Positions 1 through 8,741 of a DNA stretch of 21,168 nt are shown here, in pieces (position 1 is the first letter of the stretch; each line of letters starts with the position of its first letter). The notes below the pieces were generated by a model. That model had not been told where the DNA came from. It saw nothing but the letters and a program-made list of their open reading frames with translations, and did no database searches. The position numbers were made by a program, and so were the translations under genes. Source of the DNA: JAHIYG01 sp041306075 (GTDB taxonomy: Archaea > Altiarchaeota > Altiarchaeia > IMC4 > SCGC-AAA252-I15); contig JBFYKH010000068.1 in NCBI GenBank assembly GCA_041306075.1, positions 1 through 21,168 of the forward strand, read 5' to 3'.

Positions 1-843
1 CCGATCTATGACGAGGCCGGCGATGATTATCCACACGGACATCGCCACCGGCACGAAGGCCCATGTGATGCTGTACTTCAGGAACTTCCGCCCGATGGTC
101 TTCGTAAAGTCGAAGAGGTACATGAAGCAAGTCAGGGGCATAAGGATGCCGAAGAGGACGACGAGTACATGTCTGATCAGTATCATCTCCACCGCCCAGA
201 GGTTCACGACGTATGCGACCATCATTATTATGCAGAACTGGCCGGGGTTGCCTATGCTGAACGCACCGAGGAGAGCGCTGCTGAGGCTTTCGCCGCCGAC
301 CATCGACTGGTATACTCCTGGGACCCCTGATTGTCCTAGCAGCTGGACGGTGAGCATGTGGTTGACGTCCAACACCAGCTTGTAGAGGTGAGGGGAGAAT
401 GGTATTATAACGAGGCCGACGAGGAGGTTGTGCAGCTGGCTTTTCGCCTGAGCCCTCTCGCCGGGGTTCTCCGCCGACAGCACCATCTTTCCGGCCGCCA
501 GGAGTATTGCGAACGCTATTATCGGGATGATTATCGACATTATGGCGCCGGAGAGCTGGAGGTAGGGGCCTGAGCTGACGTTGGGGTTGTTCAGGGACGG
601 GTGGGTTATCAGGTAGAAGTTGAGGGTGAGGAGGCTCCTCAAGCCATTGAATACCTCCTTGCCGATGGACGCGATCGCGTCCAATACGACCCCTATCATG
701 CCTCTGCCGGCCCCCTCAGAGACAGTGTAAGCCCTGTCCTGGTTGTTGTCGTCGGCTTGGGCCAGGGATGCGGCCAATAGCGCGATGAATGCAACAGCCG
801 CGGCCTTCCAGACTGTCCGGGGGTGTTTCATCTGTGCGTTCAT
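1..843 (-). CDS. Polytopic secreted-pathway membrane protein, TrbL/VirB6-like (partial, 3' end outside window)
   Basis: The reading frame stays open for 281 codons from ATG at 843 to the window edge, so the C terminus is missing. Residues 8-30 form a signal peptide (hydrophobic core, then AQA-DD). Hydrophobic segments follow at about 97-121, 138-158, 203-223, 225-245 and 260-280, separated by short charged loops (for example around 126-137 and 246-257). A cleavable signal followed by a long loop and several membrane spans recalls the TrbL/VirB6 inner-membrane channel components of type IV secretion and conjugation systems, but no diagnostic motif is visible, so that label is inference. The gene follows the giant cysteine-rich gene by 39 nt and has its own TATA box, with no space for a Shine-Dalgarno site, so its mRNA is probably leaderless. 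It could also be an unrelated polytopic membrane protein of a surface complex. Confidence 0.75.
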   Translation of the reverse strand, partial: MNAQMKHPRTVWKAAAVAFIALLAASLAQADDNNQDRAYTVSEGAGRGMIGVVLDAIASIGKEVFNGLRSLLTLNFYLITHPSLNNPNVSSGPYLQLSGAIMSIIIPIIAFAILLAAGKMVLSAENPGERAQAKSQLHNLLVGLVIIPFSPHLYKLVLDVNHMLTVQLLGQSGVPGVYQSMVGGESLSSALLGAFSIGNPGQFCIIMMVAYVVNLWAVEMILIRHVLVVLFGILMPLTCFMYLFDFTKTIGRKFLKYSITWAFVPVAMSVWIIIAGLVIDR

Positions 844-863
844 TAAGAATGGTATATTCGTGG

Positions 864-873
864 CTTATATAGC
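864..873 (-). promoter_or_regulatory. TATA box of the TrbL-like membrane protein gene
   Basis: On the minus strand this reads GCTATATAAG, a good archaeal TATA element. Its centre is about 25-26 nt upstream of the A of the ATG at 843. With the usual archaeal spacing the transcript would start at or next to that ATG, giving a leaderless mRNA. This lets the gene be transcribed separately from the giant gene upstream. Confidence 0.6.
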
Positions 874-882
874 GTTCGGGTT

Positions 883-3800
883 TTATTTTTTGCCCTTGTA
901 TTCGTCGAACCATTCCTTGAAGTCGCTCATCCTTTCGCCGAAGAACCTGTAGGACATCACCATGACCCATATGACGATGAGCAGCCATACGTTGTCCATC
1001 AGGTAGTCGCACATCGGGGTGGCGTATTCCACCTCCTTCTTGGTTATGTACTTGATGCTCTTCGTGAATCCGCCGTCTTCCAGGCTGGTCGACACTGCCA
1101 CTATGCTCGTGCCCTTCTTGGGGATGACGGTGATGGTGTCCCCCTCCGCATACCATCCGGTCGCGTATGCGTACGGGTACTGGAATTCGACGTATATGCT
1201 CCTCTTCCCGGATGACGGGACGCCCCCTCCGCAAGGGGACTTGGCCGTGACGGTCATCGTGTAGGCTGTCTCCGGCACCGGGTCGCCGCCTGTAAGCTCG
1301 TAGTACACGGGCTTCGGCTTCTCTATGCTCACGTCCAGGCCGCCGCTCGTGTGGGTGTACGTCTGGCTCGCGCACGGGTCCTGGTCGCCGAACGCCTTGT
1401 ATTCGACGTTCCGGAGGTTGCTGTACACCTTCGCGATGGCGGTGTTCCACTCCTTGAAGGTGAGGGTCTTCGGGTTCTGGAAGATTATGGTGTAGCTTTC
1501 CGGGGGGAACTCCTTAGGCTCGCACTCCTTCAGCATATCTATTTCGCAGCTATCTGTGCCCGCGTTCCACCTGTACCTGAACTGGTACTGGTCCTCCCAG
1601 TACGCGTAGTACTTCCCGTCGGCGCAGAAGCTCTTGTATTTGCCCGGTGCCCCCTCGCACCTGAACAACTCGGACATCCTCCAGTCGGCCGCCATCTTGC
1701 AGACGTCCTCGCTTATCGGGTACCTCTTCCTGTACGGCTCCCTGTATTCGCAGTCGCATCCGCCGCCCTTCGGTTCGGCTATGTCGGAGCACATGTCGGG
1801 GCAGTCGCCGGCGCCTGTGAGCGAGTAGCCGCTTTCCGGCGGGAGGCTGCACGAGGGCGCGTACCTAGCGTACACCTTCTCCACGCTCTTCTTGTACGCT
1901 ATGGACTTGACGTTAGCGAGCGAGCTCGGGTTGTAGGCCTCGAACCTGAGTCCGGCTTCGATGTCCACCGGGATTACGAACACCGACTCGAAGTCGTAGG
2001 CGAGGGGCTCGTTCTCGTGGTACGTCCTGTAGAGGGGGATGTTCGCCGACCTCTCGTCGAGGAAGTTCTTGCACCGGGTGTTGCCGAGGTCGGCCAGCCA
2101 CACCGGCCCCTCGAGGTTGTAGTGGGTCCCGTGGCCCTGGAAAATGTCGTAGTATGCGGTGTACTGCTTCGCCGAGTTGAACAGCCAGCGGAGGTAGAAC
2201 GGCGATGCTGACGCCCTGTACTCGTAGGCCTGGGTGCTTGGGTTTTGGCGGTAGTAGCATATGTCCGACAGCCTCAGGAGCTTCCTCTGGCCGGCTGTGA
2301 CGTTGACGTAGTCGTGCGGTAGCGTGGATTTGAGGCCGCTGAGCTCGTGGTACAGCGGGAACCTCCGCGTGAACAGGTCGAGGGTCACTATGTCGGGGAC
2401 GCTTATCCTGACTCCGCTGAACATGTCTATCTTCCCGGTCTCGTCGTCCACGGCCTGGAACGTGAGGAAGCCGGACATGAAGGTGTTCTTCTTCTCGAGT
2501 GCGTCCGGGATGGTGTCCATGTCGACGTTCGGGTACCCGTAGATTATCCTCCCCCTGACCTTCACCTTGGCCTCCGAGTCCCCGGACGTGATTGGGTTTT
2601 CCACGCGGATGTGGTTGCCGTACGGCCTCGCCTCCACCCTCGCGCTCTCGTTTATCTGCTCGCGCACCTTCCTCTGGTTGTTGTAGGCCGTGGTCGCGGC
2701 CGGGTCGTCCTCGGTCACCGGCATGTAGTCTGTTTCGCCGTTCAGGTGCCAGCAGCCCCAGCACGCGTACTCGCAGGTGCAGTCGTGCTCCTCCCTGTAT
2801 TTGAGGGCGCGGTTTTCGCCTATCAGGTTCCCGAACGAGTCGTATGCGTAGGACACGAATCTGCCGCCGGTGGAGCCGAGCGCGCATAATGACATGATCT
2901 CCGTCTTGCAGGCCCAGCAGTCTCCCCTGGCCATCGGGTCCCTGCGGTCGACGACGCACTCCCTCCTGCCGCCTATCTTGACGGCGGGGTCGTTCCTGTC
3001 CTGCGGGGTGCAGCAGCACGGCGGCGGGCCGTCGACTATGTTGTTCGTGTCAGTGCAGGACCAGCTGCCGTCGCACTGCTCCTGGCATTCGGTCTTGTCG
3101 TATGTTGTGACCTCCTCCTCTATCCTCGAGCAGCCCACCCAGGAGCACTGTTTCACGAAGTCCTGCCTCTCTATCCTGTTCCTGACCGTGTAGTTCAGGC
3201 TTACGTTGATGTATCGGGTGGCGGTGTCAAGCTCCACCATTATCCTGTTGTCCCTTAGCACCGTCCATGGCGAGGCCGGCTTCGGGAGGATGTTTATCCT
3301 GCCGGGTTCGACGTTCAACCTGACTATCGGGGCCAGGGGCGCGTAGTTCCCGTCGTACTGCTCTATCACGTAGTCGAACCAGCTTTCCGGTGCGTCGCCT
3401 GGATACTTGGGGTAGTACCTGTCCCCCACGTTGTTGATGTCGTAGGCGACCTCCTTCCTCTGTATCCTCCCGCAGACCTCGGGGACTATCTCCTTGGCGT
3501 CCACGCCGTTCCACGGCTCGCCAGGGCCGAATGTGCCGGTCTTGTAGGGGTTCACTGTCGTGTTGCTTGTTATGAGCCCCGTCGCGTTCAGGAAGCTTCC
3601 GTGGCCCCACACGTAGTAGTTGCACCTGTGGACGGTCTTCGGGTCGAGTCTGCCGCGCTTGCAGCTCGTCGACTGCAGGTCCGTGCACGAGACCTTGCTG
3701 TCCTCCTGCCTGTAGGCCCCGTCGTTGATGTAGGCGTGCGAGAAGATTATGCCCGAGAGCCTGCAGTCCGGCTGTTGGGGGTCTTTTGGGTCCCATGAGC

Positions 3801-6800
3801 CGCCGTCAAGTATGTTCCCGTCGGCCTGGTCCCCCACAGTGTCCAGGGGGGATTTGACCGCGGACCCCACGGCTGGCCAGGGGCTGTTCCTCGGTATGCT
3901 GTTGCCGTCCATGTCGCGGCCGCAGTTGCAGTCCTTCCCCCAGCACTCCAGCTTGAACGGCGCCCGGAACAGCGGGTCGACCGTCGTCGAATCGTATTTG
4001 TCGAACGGGTACACCGACGCGTCTATTCCGTCGTAGTCGCCGTTGCAGGTGGTCTGCCTCCAGCCGGCGCGGTAGTCGTTGCCGAAGTTCCTCGCCTCGA
4101 ACCATATCGGGCTCGGGTTGCACTGGTACGGCCATGCGCCGTCGCAGTACCTGCACACGCCCCTCCGCTGCATCTCCGGGTGGCTGTTGCCGGCCGCGTC
4201 CGTGGATGCGGGAGATGTCTCGGCCCGGCAGCCCAGCCAGTAGAGCGGGTACCCGTTGTCGAGTTCCGTCCTGAACCTGCCGTCCCTCCTGCATAATGTG
4301 CCCCTGTCCATCCAGCCGGCGGCCTCGGTCATGTTCGGTATCATGGCCCCCGCCCCGGAATATATCCATATGGGGCCGCCGCCGTCGCCGGCGACTCCCG
4401 GCATGGTCCTAGTCCAGGTGGCCACCCAGGGCGCCTGCGTCAGGAGGGGGACGCAGTTCTTTCCGTTCCACATCTGCTCCTGCCTGCAGCAGGCGGTGTC
4501 CCAGACGTATGTGTTGGCGTAATTCTGCTTGCACTGGAGGTCGCCGTCGCACTCCTTTATCAGGCTGTCATAGTCCATCCTGTCGCCAAGCCTGTTTACC
4601 ATCCTGCACGGCCCCTCCTCGTACCTGCACTTCTTCCCTGTTTCCAGGTACCTCTCCTCGCAGTAGCCCGTGTCCACCGGGGCCCCAGTCCCCTCCGCAT
4701 TCCTCCAGATGTTGGACATGTCGTGCATCCTGACTATCCGGACGGCCTCGTCCTCGGGCATGCAGCAGTTGAAAGATATGTCATACTCGTACTCCTCCGG
4801 GCAGCAGTGGTTGCCGATGACGTCGGCCGTCGGCCAAGCTCCGTCGTCCCCGAGTGCCATGCTGCAGTGGAGCTCCTCCTCCTCGGTGTAGTCCTCAGGG
4901 TTCAGGTAGGTTGCGCAGTCCGCGTCGCTCTCGCAGCCTTCCTCGCCGACGCCGAGGAGGTAGTCGTAGTCCCTCCTGAGGCCCTTCGGGCTCTCCTTCA
5001 GCCAGGCCTCGTACTCGCCGGTGTACTCCGGCCATCTCCCCTTCGGCGGGGACCTGAGGTCGGCGGGGCATGTGGCCTCGTATGTCGTGCAGGCCCCGCT
5101 CGGCTCCTGCCTGCAGCAGTTGTTCTCGAAGTACGTTCCCGCCGGGCAGCAGACCTTCGGGCCGGCGTCCAAGGGAGTCACGCAGTCGAGGCCGGGGATG
5201 CAGTCGTCGGGGGTATCGCATTCCTCGCCAATCTCATCCTTCGAGCAGACGTATTTGCCGGGCCGGGTCTGTAAGCATAGGTCGCGGGCGTCCGGGAATG
5301 ATTCGCCGGGCGGCAGCCTGGTGCGGGGGTCGTTGACTTCGGGGACTATCTTGAAAACGTTCGTCCAGACGCTGCCGAGGTTGAACTGCCTGTAGTACCT
5401 CAGGTCGTAGTTATAGCACGTGTTCGTGCACGGCAGCTTGAAGTTGGTCGGCTCATTGCCGGTGAGCAGCTTGTCCCAGTAGTACTCGTCCAGGTTGTCC
5501 CAGCAGCTGCGGCAGGGGTCGTGCTGCCTCGACGACGGCCTATTGAGGCCGTCCCTCTGGGTTATCATCTCCTCTTGCTGGCAGGGCACGGAGCCGCCGC
5601 CTGGGCCGCAGCTGGTCCCGCTGCATTCCCCGCTGCAGTAGCCGGGCCTCGTGCCTGAGAACTCGGTGTCGGTCGCGTTGTGCCTCCAGAACCTGTCCCT
5701 GACCAGGTCCTCTCTCTTCCATTCGGCGTCCTCGTATGGGGCTCCGCTGCCTTCGGCCGCCAGGACGGGGACAAGCGCCATGCCTGGGAACCAGCTTCCG
5801 GACGTGAACGGCTCCTTGTAGTCCCTGATGTCGTCGTTGAGGTCGTTGCCTGAGGCGTCCCTCTTGAGCGGGTAGTTCAGGTAGTCGAACATCCTCTCTT
5901 CCCTGACCTCCTCGACGATTCTCGTGCCTCCCCAGCCGCAGAAGTCCCTCATCTCCTGGACGTCCAACGGGTTGTCCGGGTCCTCGGTCTCGTTGTACAC
6001 GTTCGTGCAGTCCCAGCAGCCCCACTGGTAGTTGTCGTTGCCGAGCTCCCCTTCCGGGACGCCGCCTCCGTAGCAGTGGGAGAGCGGGTAGCTGATGGTG
6101 TAGGAGCACCTTGCGGGGCTCGCCCCCTGTCCGGGGCACCTGTCCGAGGGCCTGCCGCACCTCTTGACCTTGATGCTTCCGCCAGGCGGGTCGGTTTCGA
6201 GCGCGGCGCACTGCGAGCATTCCCACCTGCCGCTGACGGTGTCCATGCACGCTCCGCTTCCGTCGCCTCCGGAGGTCGGGCACGGGTGCTCGTCGCAGGG
6301 GCAGTTGTCCCAGACCTCGCCGATTATCGTGTTCGAGGGGACGTCGAACTTTTCCTGGCAATATGTGTTGGTCGTAGCACCTCCCCCCCATTCGCAGGTC
6401 GTCGGGGGGTCGGGCGGGACTGTCCCGCATGAGCATATTGCCTCGGTGTTGTATCTGCCTGTGCCGGCGTTGCAGTCGGCCGCCTCCCCGTTCTTTGAGT
6501 GGTCTGCGTCGCATTCCTGGCATACCACGTCGCCGCTCGGCAGTGTGATGGATATCCTACCCGGGCATATGTGCTCCTGGCAGGGGCACGGCTGTATCTG
6601 GTAGCAGTCGGTCCACCTGCACCAGTCCTCCCCCTGGATGTCGCACGGCATCACCCACCTGTTCCAGTCGACGTTCTTGTCCCACGGGCCGGGGTCGTGC
6701 ATGTGTATCCAGTACGGGGGCCCCTTCCATTCCGTCTCCTTGACGAAGTAGGCGGTGACGTTGGAGTGTATGCTCTCGACGCTCCCGTCGGACACGCCCC

Positions 6801-7188
6801 CGTCGGGTATCCCGCTCTCGTAGTCCATCTTGGTGTCCCGCTTGTCGTCCATCCACTTGTACATGTTGGGGGTGCCGAGCCTCCTCTGGTCGTCGATGTC
6901 CAGGTATCCGTAGTAGTCGGCGGTCTCCTTGGTGTAGCCGCAGGGCCATCCCATCAACTGGGCGACCGAGGAGCCGAGGCTGCAGGCTATGTCCCCCTTG
7001 TTGCACTTGTCGCAGCCCCATATCCTCTTGACGCTGTCGTTGTTCCACCAGAGTAGCTGGCTGGTCGTGTCCTCCTCGTACCTCTCCATGTTCCGCCCGC
7101 TCGCCGCGGACGCAAGAAGCAGGGCGGTGATGCACGCTACCGCCGCAACCCCCGCCTTCCATCCGAATGGCACGTTAACCCTATTCAT
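883..7188 (-). CDS. Giant secreted cysteine-rich cell-surface protein with C-terminal membrane anchor (2101 aa)
   Basis: I do not recognise a family for the whole protein. Residues 1-31 are a signal peptide ending SAASG. Residues about 2067-2083 form a single membrane span followed by a charged tail ending in lysines, so nearly the whole chain should sit outside the cell. I count roughly 110 cysteines (about 5%), spread along the length, with many Trp, Tyr, Pro and Asn-X-Ser/Thr sites. Between about residues 680 and 935 a CC-x(9-11)-NC(C) module recurs (for example CCPAGTYFENNCC), preceded near 650-675 by a Dickkopf/EGF-like spacing of cysteines. The last 250 residues before the anchor have far fewer cysteines and look beta-rich. 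Disulfide cross-linking of an exported fibre, adhesin or apparatus component is the likely role, by inference. The ATG lies 3 nt after the stop of the M23-like gene, so the two are co-transcribed. The length and lack of stops make the coding call certain. Confidence 0.93.
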   Translation of the reverse strand: MNRVNVPFGWKAGVAAVACITALLLASAASGRNMERYEEDTTSQLLWWNNDSVKRIWGCDKCNKGDIACSLGSSVAQLMGWPCGYTKETADYYGYLDIDDQRRLGTPNMYKWMDDKRDTKMDYESGIPDGGVSDGSVESIHSNVTAYFVKETEWKGPPYWIHMHDPGPWDKNVDWNRWVMPCDIQGEDWCRWTDCYQIQPCPCQEHICPGRISITLPSGDVVCQECDADHSKNGEAADCNAGTGRYNTEAICSCGTVPPDPPTTCEWGGGATTNTYCQEKFDVPSNTIIGEVWDNCPCDEHPCPTSGGDGSGACMDTVSGRWECSQCAALETDPPGGSIKVKRCGRPSDRCPGQGASPARCSYTISYPLSHCYGGGVPEGELGNDNYQWGCWDCTNVYNETEDPDNPLDVQEMRDFCGWGGTRIVEEVREERMFDYLNYPLKRDASGNDLNDDIRDYKEPFTSGSWFPGMALVPVLAAEGSGAPYEDAEWKREDLVRDRFWRHNATDTEFSGTRPGYCSGECSGTSCGPGGGSVPCQQEEMITQRDGLNRPSSRQHDPCRSCWDNLDEYYWDKLLTGNEPTNFKLPCTNTCYNYDLRYYRQFNLGSVWTNVFKIVPEVNDPRTRLPPGESFPDARDLCLQTRPGKYVCSKDEIGEECDTPDDCIPGLDCVTPLDAGPKVCCPAGTYFENNCCRQEPSGACTTYEATCPADLRSPPKGRWPEYTGEYEAWLKESPKGLRRDYDYLLGVGEEGCESDADCATYLNPEDYTEEEELHCSMALGDDGAWPTADVIGNHCCPEEYEYDISFNCCMPEDEAVRIVRMHDMSNIWRNAEGTGAPVDTGYCEERYLETGKKCRYEEGPCRMVNRLGDRMDYDSLIKECDGDLQCKQNYANTYVWDTACCRQEQMWNGKNCVPLLTQAPWVATWTRTMPGVAGDGGGPIWIYSGAGAMIPNMTEAAGWMDRGTLCRRDGRFRTELDNGYPLYWLGCRAETSPASTDAAGNSHPEMQRRGVCRYCDGAWPYQCNPSPIWFEARNFGNDYRAGWRQTTCNGDYDGIDASVYPFDKYDSTTVDPLFRAPFKLECWGKDCNCGRDMDGNSIPRNSPWPAVGSAVKSPLDTVGDQADGNILDGGSWDPKDPQQPDCRLSGIIFSHAYINDGAYRQEDSKVSCTDLQSTSCKRGRLDPKTVHRCNYYVWGHGSFLNATGLITSNTTVNPYKTGTFGPGEPWNGVDAKEIVPEVCGRIQRKEVAYDINNVGDRYYPKYPGDAPESWFDYVIEQYDGNYAPLAPIVRLNVEPGRINILPKPASPWTVLRDNRIMVELDTATRYINVSLNYTVRNRIERQDFVKQCSWVGCSRIEEEVTTYDKTECQEQCDGSWSCTDTNNIVDGPPPCCCTPQDRNDPAVKIGGRRECVVDRRDPMARGDCWACKTEIMSLCALGSTGGRFVSYAYDSFGNLIGENRALKYREEHDCTCEYACWGCWHLNGETDYMPVTEDDPAATTAYNNQRKVREQINESARVEARPYGNHIRVENPITSGDSEAKVKVRGRIIYGYPNVDMDTIPDALEKKNTFMSGFLTFQAVDDETGKIDMFSGVRISVPDIVTLDLFTRRFPLYHELSGLKSTLPHDYVNVTAGQRKLLRLSDICYYRQNPSTQAYEYRASASPFYLRWLFNSAKQYTAYYDIFQGHGTHYNLEGPVWLADLGNTRCKNFLDERSANIPLYRTYHENEPLAYDFESVFVIPVDIEAGLRFEAYNPSSLANVKSIAYKKSVEKVYARYAPSCSLPPESGYSLTGAGDCPDMCSDIAEPKGGGCDCEYREPYRKRYPISEDVCKMAADWRMSELFRCEGAPGKYKSFCADGKYYAYWEDQYQFRYRWNAGTDSCEIDMLKECEPKEFPPESYTIIFQNPKTLTFKEWNTAIAKVYSNLRNVEYKAFGDQDPCASQTYTHTSGGLDVSIEKPKPVYYELTGGDPVPETAYTMTVTAKSPCGGGVPSSGKRSIYVEFQYPYAYATGWYAEGDTITVIPKKGTSIVAVSTSLEDGGFTKSIKYITKKEVEYATPMCDYLMDNVWLLIVIWVMVMSYRFFGERMSDFKEWFDEYKGKK

Positions 7189-7191
7189 CTC

Positions 7192-8709
7192 TCAGTTATA
7201 ATACAATTCCCCCCTGTTGGCGCCGAACCTCGACTGCGAAAACACTGTGAAGAACAGGCCGGGCTGGTCGTAGACCTTGCCCGCGTCCACGAAGTTGTAC
7301 TCGCATCTCCTGTATCCCCCCCTCTCGACCCACTCGTCGTAGTCCATCCCCTGGCCTTCCGGGCTCGGTATCCTCGTGTTCTTGCACTCGGATACGCTCT
7401 CCACCGCTCCGGCCAGGTCGCATGTCCTGGCCAGGATGTAGTCCACCCAGTACTCCGTGTAGGCGGGGTTGAACGCCCTCGGGTCCGAGCCGTCTGCGGC
7501 CTGCTCTGAGGCGGCCGCGGGGTCCTGGTCCATCGACACGGTGACGTACCTCTCGTCGTCGACTCCAAGAATCTCCCATTCGCTTCCGAGCACGATGAAC
7601 TTGTTGTGGATGTCGAAGTCCTTGGTCGCGGTTATCCTCTGCAGGAGCAGGTACTCCTGGTTTCGCGCCTTCTCCTCGTCTGCTATGCCGAGACCTGAGA
7701 CATACAGGCATGCACCTGTCCGGGCGCCGGTCTTGGGGTTGAAGGTCCCCTTGTTGTATGCGACCGCGTCGCCTTCCACCCCCCCGCAGTCGACTCTTCC
7801 GTCGCCGTGAACCCTCAGGAACCTGAGGAAGCAGTTTAGGTTTTGTTTCAGCGGCCCATCGCTCGCTACACTCGAGAACCGGGGGTTCATGACCCATATC
7901 CCCGCGGATTTTGATGCCGTGTAAGCCTCGCTCCAGCACCTCTTGTGGTTCGGGAATGAGCCGTAGCAGCCGAGGTCCAGCTCCCCGGTCTCTTTGACTG
8001 TCGCCTCCGCGTAGTACAGGTTAAGCCTTGTGTCCCGGGGGAACTGGGAGTAGGCGGTGCCGCATGAGTACATGGGGTGGTTCACGCCCTTGAGCGCGCC
8101 GACCACACTGCAACTGCCGCTGTTCACCAGGTCGGGGAAGCAGAATCCCCTCCTATCGGCATACCTGTACCTGCAGGTGTTGGTGAGGCAGCTGAACGGG
8201 TCGACATACCTTCCTCTTACTTGCATCTCGAAGTAGAGTCTGGGGCCTGGGCTGTCCCCCCTGCAGTATTCGTCCTCCTGGCCGCCGCCCGCCCTGCCGA
8301 TTATGTCCCCCGCGTTGACGGTCGCTCTGTGCTTCGCCCTCCCGCCTTCCAAGAGGTGGCCGTAGTAGACGGTCCTGGTGCCGTTCACGAGCCTTAGGCC
8401 GCACCCGAGGTTGTACCATTCCCAGGACCCGCTAGTTCCCGGCTCGTCATAGCGGTAAACCCTGCCTGCGAACGCGGCATAGACCGGGGAGCCGTCGGCT
8501 GCGAATAGGTCGTAGCCCGCGTGGCCCGGCCAGGCCCAGCCTTGGTCGCAGTCTGAGTGGAGTGCGTCGTCGGCAAGCTGTATGTTCTGGACCGGCCAGA
8601 CGAAGTGCCCTGTCAGCGTGCACGCGACGCAGGGTGCTGAATTGGCGGTGACCGCAGCTAAGGACAAGACGGTCAACGTGAGCAGATATCTCTCCGGTCT
8701 CCCAACCAT
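7192..8709 (-). CDS. Secreted protein with degenerate M23/LytM peptidase domain
   Basis: This is a 505-residue protein with an N-terminal signal sequence (about residues 8-25). Residues about 33-175 align by eye with the LytM/M23 metallopeptidase fold. Features seen are G-H63-AGY-D67 (the first zinc ligands), the DGSPVYAAFAGRV strand, YYGH118L (a catalytic His in active members) and GPRLYFEM ending in YVDP. In active enzymes the last motif is GPHLHFE, and both histidines are replaced here (R157, Y159). One zinc ligand and one catalytic residue are therefore lost, so the domain is probably inactive and used for binding or scaffolding. Residues 175-505 are cysteine-containing and unrecognised. 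The gene is first in the surface operon, 3 nt ahead of the giant protein gene. ATG 8709 is supported by the signal peptide directly after it and by a TATA box about 27 nt upstream. Confidence 0.85.
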   Translation of the reverse strand: MVGRPERYLLTLTVLSLAAVTANSAPCVACTLTGHFVWPVQNIQLADDALHSDCDQGWAWPGHAGYDLFAADGSPVYAAFAGRVYRYDEPGTSGSWEWYNLGCGLRLVNGTRTVYYGHLLEGGRAKHRATVNAGDIIGRAGGGQEDEYCRGDSPGPRLYFEMQVRGRYVDPFSCLTNTCRYRYADRRGFCFPDLVNSGSCSVVGALKGVNHPMYSCGTAYSQFPRDTRLNLYYAEATVKETGELDLGCYGSFPNHKRCWSEAYTASKSAGIWVMNPRFSSVASDGPLKQNLNCFLRFLRVHGDGRVDCGGVEGDAVAYNKGTFNPKTGARTGACLYVSGLGIADEEKARNQEYLLLQRITATKDFDIHNKFIVLGSEWEILGVDDERYVTVSMDQDPAAASEQAADGSDPRAFNPAYTEYWVDYILARTCDLAGAVESVSECKNTRIPSPEGQGMDYDEWVERGGYRRCEYNFVDAGKVYDQPGLFFTVFSQSRFGANRGELYYN

Positions 8710-8731
8710 CCTAGTTAGTATTCCCCTTTGG

Positions 8732-8741
8732 CGTTTATAAC
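8732..8741 (-). promoter_or_regulatory. TATA box of the surface-protein operon
   Basis: The minus-strand sequence is GTTATAAACG. The TATAAA core is centred about 27 nt upstream of the ATG at 8709, which predicts a leaderless transcript. The element covers the last codon and stop of the site-2 protease gene, so the operon promoter sits inside the tail of the preceding gene. Confidence 0.55.

Noticed and set aside
881..890. TTTTATTTTT as a terminator
   Set aside because: The T run is on the plus strand where no gene ends; minus-strand transcripts would carry A residues here.
1351..2211. Plus-strand open frame of 286 codons opposite the giant gene
   Set aside because: Its composition (Val/Arg/Leu-rich, no motifs) is typical of an antisense shadow, and the minus strand is continuously coding.
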